Positions 1-5,135 of a stretch of 5,135 bases of DNA are shown here, piece by piece; position 1 is the first letter of the stretch; every line of letters begins with the position of its first letter. The notes under the pieces are model-generated. The model was given only the letters and a program-made list of their open reading frames with translations, searched no databases and was not told the origin of the DNA. Both the position numbers and the translations under genes were made by a program. Source of the DNA: Marinilabiliales bacterium (GTDB lineage Bacteria > Bacteroidota > Bacteroidia > Bacteroidales > BM523); the NCBI GenBank assembly GCA_002869425.1, contig PKSZ01000420.1:1-5135 (forward strand). Direction: 5' to 3'.

Positions 1-1237
1 GCAAATGACCGAGGCTTCTTTCGAGAAAACAAATGTTACCATTGCTGTTTCAAATGCAGAAAAAGAGTTTGTTGCAGTAGGTGAAGTTCTTAAGTTTGAT
101 GGATTCCTGAAAGTGTATATGGAATCTACAGATGACGATACGGAAGAAAGTACCAAAGGACTTTTACCAGCAGTAAAAATTGACGATGAATTAAAAGCAC
201 TTGAAATAACTGCAAGCCAGAAGTTTTCATTAAAACCTCCTCGATATACAGAGGCAAGTCTGGTGAAAAAACTTGAAGACTTAGGAATTGGACGCCCATC
301 AACATATGCTCCAACTATTTCTACTATTCAGGCTCGTGGATATGTAGTAAAGGAAGACAGGAAAGGTTACCAGAGAACCATTGATAGTCTGGTGCTAAAA
401 GATGTTGAAATAAAAGAGAAACAATCAAAGGAAAATACAGGATACGAAAAGTCTAAATTATTTCCTACCGATATTGGAATCGTTGTTACAGATTTTTTGG
501 TTGAGCATTTTGAGCGAATTTTGGATTATAATTTTACGGCTACTGTTGAAGAGGAATTTGATGAAATAGCAAGTGGTAAGTTGATATGGAACAAAATGAT
601 AGAAAAGTTCTATTCTCAGTTTCATCAAAAGGTTGAGAAAGCATTGGAGAGTTCTACTAGAAGCAAGGGCGAAAGAATTTTGGGTGATGATCCGGTATCG
701 GGCAAGCCTATTAGTGTTAAGATTGGTAGATATGGTCCCATTGCCCAGATTGGAAGTGTTGAGGATGAAGAGAAACCAAAATTTGCCAGCTTGCGAAAGG
801 GCCAACATTTGGAAACAATAAGCCTTGAAGAAGCATTAGAATTGTTTAAGCTTCCCCGGGATATAGGTGTTTATGAAGATGAGGAAGTGGTCGCAAGTAT
901 TGGTAGGTTCGGCCCTTATTTGCGTCATAAGTCAAAGTTCTATTCTCTGAATAAAAACACAGACGATCCGCATACTGTTGAACTGGATAGAGCTATTGAA
1001 ATTATTGAAGAAAAACGGGAAAAGGACAAAAAGAGTGTATTGAAAACATTTGAGGAAGAACCCGAGCTAAGAGTGCTTCAGGGTAGATATGGCCCATATA
1101 TTTCTTATAAAAAGAAAAATTACAGAATCCCCAAAAGTAAGAATCCAGAAGAATTAACATTGGATGAGTGTAAAGAACTCATTGAATCGGGAAATAATAA
1201 AACTGGAAAATCTAAGGTTTCACGAAAGAAAAAATAG
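1..1237 (+). CDS. topA: DNA topoisomerase I (TopA), C-terminal part; 5' end outside window
   Basis: Type IA topoisomerase, which relaxes negatively supercoiled DNA by transient single-strand cleavage through a tyrosine. The frame is open to the left edge (codon CAA at 2-4), so the ATG at 5 is an internal methionine and roughly half the protein, including the Toprim domain and catalytic tyrosine, lies upstream. Counting from that methionine, residues 78-114 carry the hallmark type IA block PPRYTEASLVKKLEDLGIG followed by RPSTYAPTIS and ARGYV. Residues about 150-215 finish the topoisomerase core (TDIGIVVTDFL, then FTATVEEEFDEIASG). Three short topoisomerase C-terminal repeats follow, seen as IGRYGPIAQIG (240-250), IGRFGPYL (299-306) and QGRYGPYIS (359-367), then a lysine-rich tail (GKSKVSRKKK). 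There is no CxxC zinc ribbon of the kind found in E. coli TopA; only one cysteine (389) is present. The stop codon TAG is immediately followed by the next gene's ATG, implying co-transcription. Family assignment is very secure. Confidence 0.97.
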   Translation, partial: QMTEASFEKTNVTIAVSNAEKEFVAVGEVLKFDGFLKVYMESTDDDTEESTKGLLPAVKIDDELKALEITASQKFSLKPPRYTEASLVKKLEDLGIGRPSTYAPTISTIQARGYVVKEDRKGYQRTIDSLVLKDVEIKEKQSKENTGYEKSKLFPTDIGIVVTDFLVEHFERILDYNFTATVEEEFDEIASGKLIWNKMIEKFYSQFHQKVEKALESSTRSKGERILGDDPVSGKPISVKIGRYGPIAQIGSVEDEEKPKFASLRKGQHLETISLEEALELFKLPRDIGVYEDEEVVASIGRFGPYLRHKSKFYSLNKNTDDPHTVELDRAIEIIEEKREKDKKSVLKTFEEEPELRVLQGRYGPYISYKKKNYRIPKSKNPEELTLDECKELIESGNNKTGKSKVSRKKK

Positions 1238-2383
1238 ATGAAAGAAATCTTTGATTTTTTTAATCCGGTTGATACTGAATTTGTAAATCAATTTCAGTCA
1301 GAAGAAAAACTTCAGTTTGTGCAACAGGCCGGAATTTATACGGAGCAGAAAATTCCAGAAAATATAAATGATGTAAAAATAGCATTCTTCGATATCGATA
1401 GTAGGGGGAAATTAGGAGATCCTGTAAGGAAGTTTTTATATAAATTGTATTTGCCTAATGAGAATATTGGTATCCTTGATATGGGTAACCTGAAGGATGG
1501 AAATACGCCTGCTGATAAACTTGCTGCTTTGAAAGAAGTGTTTATTATTTTGCTGGAAAAGCAGGTTGTGCCAGTTTGTTTGTCTCCAGACTCCGGATTT
1601 TTATACCATATATATAAGGTGTTCGAATGTCTTGAAACTCCGCTTAGTGTTGTTTCGGTTAATTCTACTATAGAGCTTGATAAGGAGTTGAATGATGCTA
1701 CCGATGAAACACCTTTTCTAAGCAGAATAATTATGGACAGGAGCAAGTTTCTGTTCAATTATACAAATCTTGGATTTCAGTCATATCTGGTTAGTCAGAA
1801 TGATACAAGGCTACTTGATAGACTGTTGTTTGATGCTATACGACTTGGCCAGGTGAATGCCAATCCAAAGGAAGTGGAGCCAGTCATGAGGGATGCAGAT
1901 ATTGTTTACATGAGTATCAATTCAATTCGTCAATCTGAAGCACCTGCAAGATTACAGGCTTCGGCAAATGGTCTCTATGGAGATCAGGCGTGTATGATTT
2001 CCCGGTATGCCGGAATTAGTGATAAAGTGCAATTATTTGTGCTTGATGGTTTTGATCCTGATTTTGACATCAATTTCCATACTGCTAATTTGTTGTCTGA
2101 GATTATTTGGTATTTTATCGAAGGTTATAGTCAGAGAAGGAATGATTATCCTTATGCTAAACTATCTGATTATAAGAAATTTGTAGTACAGGTAAGTGAT
2201 GCTTCAGATCCAATCGTTTTTTATAAAAGCAATAAATCAGATCGATGGTGGATGCGGGTTGAAAGTAGAAGTGGTGAAAAAAAACGAAACCTTATTGTAG
2301 CTTGCTCGTATGAGGATTACCAAAAGGCCTGTAATCAAGAAATACCAAACAAATGGCTAAAAATGTATCAGAAAATCAGTTAA
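1238..2383 (+). CDS. Arginase/formimidoylglutamase-like protein (ureohydrolase fold) with degenerate metal site
   Basis: This 381-residue protein resembles the Bacteroidota proteins usually annotated as formimidoylglutamase or arginase family (ureohydrolase superfamily). True members hydrolyse guanidino or formimino compounds with a two-manganese centre. Similarity is recognised from the order of elements: a strand plus VPVCLSPDSG (111-120) where the family has a GGxH loop, LSVVSVNSTIELD (136-148) where it has DAHxD, and VYMSINSIRQSEAPA (223-237) where it has SxDxDxxDP. It ends in a Bacteroidota-typical tail with IIWYFIEGYSQRRNDYP (289-305), PIVFYKSNKSDRWWMRVES (325-343) and CSYEDYQKAC (356-365). 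By this manual alignment the metal-binding His and Asp residues are replaced by Ser119, Asn142, Thr144, Glu146, Asn228 and Ile230, so ureohydrolase activity is doubtful. No signal peptide or membrane segment is seen, so it should be cytoplasmic. The ATG directly follows the topA TAG with no spacer and no Shine-Dalgarno, suggesting translational coupling. The frame is intact, so it is not a simple pseudogene; its present role is unknown. Confidence 0.82.
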   Translation: MKEIFDFFNPVDTEFVNQFQSEEKLQFVQQAGIYTEQKIPENINDVKIAFFDIDSRGKLGDPVRKFLYKLYLPNENIGILDMGNLKDGNTPADKLAALKEVFIILLEKQVVPVCLSPDSGFLYHIYKVFECLETPLSVVSVNSTIELDKELNDATDETPFLSRIIMDRSKFLFNYTNLGFQSYLVSQNDTRLLDRLLFDAIRLGQVNANPKEVEPVMRDADIVYMSINSIRQSEAPARLQASANGLYGDQACMISRYAGISDKVQLFVLDGFDPDFDINFHTANLLSEIIWYFIEGYSQRRNDYPYAKLSDYKKFVVQVSDASDPIVFYKSNKSDRWWMRVESRSGEKKRNLIVACSYEDYQKACNQEIPNKWLKMYQKIS

Positions 2384-2534
2384 ATTTTATCCCAATACAA
2401 TAATCATAAGATAAACATAGTTATAATAATACACTGTCTTAATAAATTCAAAAATTTGACCGAAATATTTAAAATAATTAAACAAAACGAAACAATTGTT
2501 CGAATAAATGGTAAAATAGAAAAATATGTATCCC

Positions 2535-2560
2535 TTTATCAACCTTTATTTGTTGATAAA
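2535..2560. repeat. Perfect 9-bp inverted repeat with 8-nt loop; possible operator or hairpin
   Basis: The left arm TTTATCAAC (2535-2543) and right arm GTTGATAAA (2552-2560) are exact reverse complements around CTTTATTT. It lies about 86 bp before the porP start codon. The arms are AT-rich and no T-run follows directly, so it is a poor match to an intrinsic terminator; a dimeric regulator site or an RNA hairpin in the leader are alternatives. The pairing is directly visible, while any function is inference. Confidence 0.6.
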
Positions 2561-2571
2561 AATTTGCGATA

Positions 2572-2585
2572 TAAAAATATTTTTA
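2572..2585. repeat. 14-bp AT-only palindrome
   Basis: TAAAAATATTTTTA is a perfect palindrome made only of A and T, 12 bp after the preceding inverted repeat. On the + strand it ends in a T-run, so together with the preceding hairpin it could contribute to weak termination, or it could be a curved A/T tract near a promoter. Such palindromes arise readily by chance in DNA this AT-rich. Confidence 0.35.
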
Positions 2586-2589
2586 CTTA

Positions 2590-2622
2590 TTTTACCTCAT
2601 TGTAGAAAGTAACTAGGTAAAA
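2590..2622. repeat. 8-bp inverted repeat in the probable porP leader
   Basis: TTTTACCT (2590-2597) pairs exactly with AGGTAAAA (2615-2622) across a 17-nt loop. It sits just upstream of the porP start (2646), so if transcription begins further upstream it could form a leader hairpin. The stem is short and the loop long, so this is a tentative feature. Confidence 0.35.
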
Positions 2623-2639
2623 AAGATATTTCTAACTAG
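2610..2639. repeat. Short direct repeat TAACTAG, two copies
   Basis: TAACTAG occurs at 2610-2616 and again at 2633-2639, a 23-bp period or roughly two helical turns, with the second copy ending 6 bp before the porP ATG. The first copy overlaps the right arm of the adjacent inverted repeat. The motif is short and may be coincidental. Confidence 0.3.
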
Positions 2640-2645
2640 CTCATT

Positions 2646-3590
2646 ATGAGGAAATTAAAAATTGCTCTGATATTTACCCTGTTGTGGGGAGTAAGTTATG
2701 CGCAGCAAGATCCACAGTTTAGTTTAAATATGTATAACATGTTGGCTATTAATCCGGGATATGCTGGATGTAATGGTGCTGTTTGTGGAACAATGCTTCA
2801 TAGAAATCAATGGTTGGGTTTTGGTGATGGTAGACCTGTAACCTACGTAGGTAGTATCCACGGCGAGATTAAATCTATCAATAGTGGGGTTGGTTTGTCA
2901 ATTATGCAGGATGAAATTGGTGCTGAAACGAATATGTGGATGACGCTGAATTATGCATACAGACTTAAGCTTGGAGACGGAATGTTGGGTTTAGGATTGA
3001 GTCTGGGTTTTATCAATAAAGCAATTGATGGTGACTGGACTACACCAGGTATGCTGGATGGTACTATTAATAATCCTTATGAAGATCCGATTGTTCCCTA
3101 CTCTGAGAGTAAAATAGCATTCGATGCGGGGTTTGGTGCTTATTACAGAACAAACGATTTGTATGTAGGTATTTCTTCAACTCATTTACCCGAAACGAAA
3201 TATAAGTTTAGTGGTACAGAGCTAAGTTATATGAAAAGACATTATTATTTGGCGGCTGGATATTTTTATGAATTGCCAAATAGATTGTTTGTAGTGAAGC
3301 CAGGTATATTTATCAAATCAGATGGTGCAACTACACAGTATGATATCAATGCTATATTAGAATATAAGAGAATGGCGTGGGGTGGTATAACATATAGAAT
3401 TGGCGATGCATTTGTTCCAATGGTGGGTGTTACACTACCTATTAGACTAGACATCGGAATTGCGTATGATTTTACAACTTCAGATGTGGGTGCCTACAAT
3501 GATGGTACAATTGAAATAATGGCTCGTTACTGTTTCAACCTGAAAATGGATAAACAAACGGGTAGTTATAAAAGCGTTAGATATTTATAA
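2646..3590 (+). CDS. porP: Type IX secretion system membrane protein, PorP/SprF family
   Basis: Outer-membrane protein of the PorP/SprF family, an accessory part of the Bacteroidota type IX secretion system; SprF supports delivery of the gliding adhesin SprB in Flavobacterium, and PorP is needed for gingipain secretion in Porphyromonas. The 314 residues begin with a signal peptide (basic MRKLK, hydrophobic IALIFTLLWGV, likely cleavage after SYA at 19). The mature protein opens with the family signature QQDPQFSLNMYNMLAINPGYAG (20-41, written as two blocks: QQDPQFSLNMYNML and AINPGYAG), followed by HRNQWLGF (52-59). The body alternates short glycine- and aromatic-rich stretches such as GMLGLGLSLGFINKA and LFVVKPGIFIKS, fitting a beta-barrel. 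The family-typical last strand GTIEIMARYCFNLK (287-300) is followed by a 14-residue tail. Length is normal for the family. Cysteines 42, 47 and 296 are present. The ATG at 2646 is chosen because it gives the complete signal peptide; no Shine-Dalgarno precedes it. It lies 39 bp upstream of gldK, as porP precedes porK in P. gingivalis. Family is secure; orthology to PorP rather than another SprF-like paralogue rests on context. Confidence 0.93.
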   Translation: MRKLKIALIFTLLWGVSYAQQDPQFSLNMYNMLAINPGYAGCNGAVCGTMLHRNQWLGFGDGRPVTYVGSIHGEIKSINSGVGLSIMQDEIGAETNMWMTLNYAYRLKLGDGMLGLGLSLGFINKAIDGDWTTPGMLDGTINNPYEDPIVPYSESKIAFDAGFGAYYRTNDLYVGISSTHLPETKYKFSGTELSYMKRHYYLAAGYFYELPNRLFVVKPGIFIKSDGATTQYDINAILEYKRMAWGGITYRIGDAFVPMVGVTLPIRLDIGIAYDFTTSDVGAYNDGTIEIMARYCFNLKMDKQTGSYKSVRYL

Positions 3591-3595
3591 ATTTG
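3566..3595 (+). promoter_or_regulatory. Possible internal Bacteroidota-type promoter before gldK
   Basis: TAAATTTG (3588-3595), overlapping the porP stop codon, is an exact match to the Bacteroidota -7 consensus TAnnTTTG. Counting back 19 bp gives TTA at 3566-3568 in place of the expected TTG of the -33 element, so only half of the promoter is convincing. If used, it would start transcription in the gap just before gldK and allow gldK expression apart from porP. Chance matches are common in AT-rich sequence. Confidence 0.25.
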
Positions 3596-3620
3596 AAACT
3601 TTGCTAATTACAATATAACC

Positions 3621-3626
3621 GGAGGT
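3621..3626 (+). promoter_or_regulatory. Shine-Dalgarno sequence GGAGGT of gldK
   Basis: GGAGGT is a full-strength anti-16S match with only 3 nt between it and the ATG at 3630 (4 nt counted from GGAGG). It fixes the gldK start, which also gives the correct lipoprotein signal. Bacteroidota genes usually lack such a site, and the other starts in this window show none. The spacing is shorter than the usual optimum. Confidence 0.65.
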
Positions 3627-3629
3627 ATT

Positions 3630-5084
3630 ATGAAAACTTTGAAATTCTTTTCACTCGGTTTACTTTTTCTCAGTCTCTTCAATAGTTGCAGTAACTGGGG
3701 TAATGGTGAGCTGATCGGTGTTCAGAATCGTGAACCATGGTATGAGCCAGATCCGTATGGAATGATTTATGTTCCTATGGGAAGTTATAACATGGGACCA
3801 AACGATCAGGACGTTTCCTGGGCTATGACAGCGGAAGCAAAAACAGTTTCTATTCATCCATTCTGGATGGACCAGACCGAAATTACCAACAATGAGTATC
3901 GTCAGTTTGTATATTGGGTTAGAGACTCAATTGCAAAAGTGAAACTGGCAGAAAACGGATTGGATCAGCACAAAATCGAAGAAGATGCGTATGGAAATAC
4001 CATTGATCCTTATTTCTTGAATTGGGATGAGAGTATTTATTGGAAAGGAGAGGATGAGAGAGATATCTTGGATGAAATGTATCTTCCTGAGCATGAAAGA
4101 TTCTATCGCAGGAAAGAAATTGATACAAGAAAATTGATGTTTACGTATTATTGGATTGATCTTAAGCAAGCTGCAAAGAAGTACGATTTTGAAGGAAAGA
4201 AGCGCAGATCTTATGATTATGATAATCAGAAATACAATGAAACACACAATGGCGAAAATTATGTAACCAATTGGAGTGTTGAGAAAAATCCAGATGGAAT
4301 ACGGGTCGATCGTTCAAACGTAGGAAAAAAAGTTCCTGTTGAGAGTCGTAAAACTTATATCATGATGGATGTAATCAATGTTTATCCTGATACACTTTGC
4401 TGGATGAGCGATTTTACATACTCATACAACGATCCTGCAACGAAAATGTATTTCTGGCATCCAGCTTATGATCATTATCCTGTTGTGGGTGTTTCCTGGA
4501 AACAGGCAACTGCATTTTCTGTATGGAGAACACAGCTTCTAAATGGAACGCTTTCAAAATGGGGAGAGCAATTCGTTCAGGACTATAGATTACCAACAGA
4601 ATCAGAATGGGAATATGCCGCAAGGGGTGGATTAAGAGAATCTATGTATCCTTGGGGTGGATATTATACAAGGAATATGACAGGTTGTTTTGTTGCAAAC
4701 TTCAAACCCTTGCGTGGAAATTATATGGCAGATGGTGGATTTTATCCTGTAATTGTAGGTATTAACGATCCAAATGCATATGGTTTGTACGATATGGCAG
4801 GTAATGTGGCGGAATGGACTTCCAATGCATTTGATGAAGCTGCCTATAGCTATACAGATGATTTGAATCCAGACTATCAATATGATGCAAGACCAACAGA
4901 TCCACCGGCTCTCAAACGAAAGGTAATTCGTGGTGGTTCCTGGAAGGATATTGCATATTATTTGCAATGTGGTAGCCGAACTTATGAGTATCAGGATACT
5001 GCAAAGTCATACATTGGATTCAGATGTGTAAGAACCTTCTTAGGACGTGAAAGAAATGACTCAGGAGGATCACAGGTTTACTAA
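3630..5084 (+). CDS. gldK: Gliding motility / type IX secretion lipoprotein GldK (PorK)
   Basis: GldK/PorK is an outer-membrane lipoprotein facing the periplasm that forms, with GldN/PorN, the ring of the type IX secretion machine above the GldLM motor. The 484 residues start with a lipoprotein signal peptide (MKTLK, then a hydrophobic stretch) and a lipobox FNSC, so Cys20 should be lipidated. The rest is a formylglycine-generating-enzyme-like (SUMF1/FGE-sulfatase) domain: MIYVPMGSYNMGPNDQD (45-61), MDQTEITNNEYRQFV (80-94), PVVGVSWKQATAFSVW (284-299), YRLPTESEWEYAARGG (319-334), YPWGG (340-344), YGLYDMAGNVAEWTSNAF (384-401), VIRGGSWKD (432-440) and GFRCVRTF (463-470). Residues about 100-275 are a family-typical insertion containing ERFYRRKEIDTRKLMFTYYW (156-175). 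The family acts structurally and is not known to make formylglycine; here Cys447 sits near one FGE active-site cysteine but its partner is absent. Length matches GldK/PorK. The start is fixed by GGAGGT and the signal peptide. Upstream porP is 39 bp away; gldL would be expected just beyond the window. Identification is very secure. Confidence 0.96.
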   Translation: MKTLKFFSLGLLFLSLFNSCSNWGNGELIGVQNREPWYEPDPYGMIYVPMGSYNMGPNDQDVSWAMTAEAKTVSIHPFWMDQTEITNNEYRQFVYWVRDSIAKVKLAENGLDQHKIEEDAYGNTIDPYFLNWDESIYWKGEDERDILDEMYLPEHERFYRRKEIDTRKLMFTYYWIDLKQAAKKYDFEGKKRRSYDYDNQKYNETHNGENYVTNWSVEKNPDGIRVDRSNVGKKVPVESRKTYIMMDVINVYPDTLCWMSDFTYSYNDPATKMYFWHPAYDHYPVVGVSWKQATAFSVWRTQLLNGTLSKWGEQFVQDYRLPTESEWEYAARGGLRESMYPWGGYYTRNMTGCFVANFKPLRGNYMADGGFYPVIVGINDPNAYGLYDMAGNVAEWTSNAFDEAAYSYTDDLNPDYQYDARPTDPPALKRKVIRGGSWKDIAYYLQCGSRTYEYQDTAKSYIGFRCVRTFLGRERNDSGGSQVY

Positions 5085-5135
5085 AATTTTACTTATATAA
5101 TTACGTTAATTCTTAACCCTTAAAAACACGCGCAC
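5085..5135. other. Short non-coding tail after gldK
   Basis: The 51 bp left after the gldK stop are AT-rich until a final GC-richer CACGCGCAC. No hairpin followed by a T-run is seen, so transcription may continue into the expected gldL gene outside the window. No start codon with a supported frame is present here. Confidence 0.5.

Larger units (their letters stand above)
2384..2645. other. AT-rich intergenic region, probable promoter/leader of the porP-gldK genes
   Basis: This 262-bp gap separates the topA pair from the secretion genes and contains no credible reading frame. It is much more AT-rich than the coding sequence. It holds a 9-bp inverted repeat (2535-2560), a 14-bp palindrome (2572-2585), a second inverted repeat (2590-2622) and a short direct repeat (TAACTAG at 2610 and 2633). 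No exact match to the Bacteroidota -7 element TAnnTTTG is present: the three TTTG occurrences (2455, 2549, 2563) are preceded by AAAA, TTTA and AAAA. No GC-rich terminator hairpin follows the upstream gene. A promoter is inferred here from position and composition alone. Confidence 0.5.

Noticed and set aside
1336..1758. 140-codon reading frame on the minus strand inside the arginase-like gene
   Set aside because: It lies fully antisense to a recognisable protein, has no family resemblance and no start signals; it is best explained as a shadow of the coding strand.
1238..2383. Calling the arginase-like gene a pseudogene
   Set aside because: The reading frame is complete and of normal length with a well-kept C-terminal block; the loss of metal ligands looks like a family property rather than recent decay.
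2422..2427. TATAAT hexamer in the intergenic gap, matching the E. coli sigma-70 -10 box
   Set aside because: Bacteroidota primary sigma factor prefers TAnnTTTG, no suitable -35 lies about 17 bp upstream, and the hexamer is expected often in DNA this AT-rich.
2456..2484. TTGACC followed by an AT-rich stretch, considered as a promoter
   Set aside because: At a 17-bp spacing the -10 candidate is TAAACA, a poor match, and no TAnnTTTG is present at the Bacteroidota spacing either.
2536..2559. TTATCAACC and, on the other strand, TTATCAACA, resembling DnaA boxes
   Set aside because: They differ from TTATCCACA at two and one positions, they are simply the arms of the inverted repeat, and no further boxes or origin genes are nearby.
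2535..2585. Intrinsic terminator for the topA transcript
   Set aside because: The stem is AT-rich, the sequence directly after it is AATTTGCG rather than a T-run, and the later T-run belongs to a separate palindrome.
3930..4455. Insertion in the middle of the GldK sulfatase-modifying-factor fold, considered as a novel domain fusion
   Set aside because: The segment contains the ERFYRRKEIDTRKL type stretch that is typical of GldK/PorK proteins, and total length is normal for the family, so it is not new to this strain.
3927..4967. Several minus-strand reading frames of 69-111 codons inside gldK
   Set aside because: Their translations are low-complexity, rich in Ile, Cys and His as expected from antisense of AT-rich coding DNA, and gldK is unmistakable on the + strand.

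Overview
The window is AT-rich and reads as chromosomal DNA of a Bacteroidota (Bacteroidetes) bacterium. The best evidence is the pair of type IX secretion system (T9SS) genes at the right: a PorP/SprF-family outer-membrane protein followed by the lipoprotein GldK/PorK. T9SS and these families are confined to this phylum. Three of the gene starts offer no convincing Shine-Dalgarno sequence or lie outside the window, as is usual in the phylum; gldK is a clear exception. The order porP-gldK resembles the porPKLMN arrangement of Porphyromonas gingivalis. The proteins look like those of an environmental, probably marine, member of Bacteroidia, but genus or order cannot be fixed from this sequence.

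Layout, all genes on the + strand: (1) 1-1237, the C-terminal half of DNA topoisomerase I (topA), open at the left edge. (2) 1238-2383, an arginase/formimidoylglutamase-like protein whose ATG directly abuts the topA stop codon. All three metal-binding motifs of the family appear to be lost. (3) 2384-2645, a 262-bp very AT-rich gap with several inverted repeats and no gene; it separates the topA pair from the secretion genes and is where a promoter for the latter should lie. (4) 2646-3590, a PorP/SprF-family protein with a signal peptide. (5) 3630-5084, gldK, a lipoprotein with a sulfatase-modifying-factor (FGE/SUMF1-like) fold. (6) 5085-5135, a short non-coding tail, after which gldL would be expected outside the window.

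The two right-hand genes act together in the cell envelope: GldK/PorK forms, with GldN/PorN, the periplasmic ring attached to the outer membrane, and PorP/SprF proteins are outer-membrane parts of the same system. The left-hand genes are a housekeeping topoisomerase and a protein of unknown present function. No mobile element, CRISPR array, tRNA or rRNA was seen. The gene families are known. The points most worth a second look are the degenerate arginase fold, the inverted repeats upstream of porP, and the strong Shine-Dalgarno and possible internal promoter in front of gldK.
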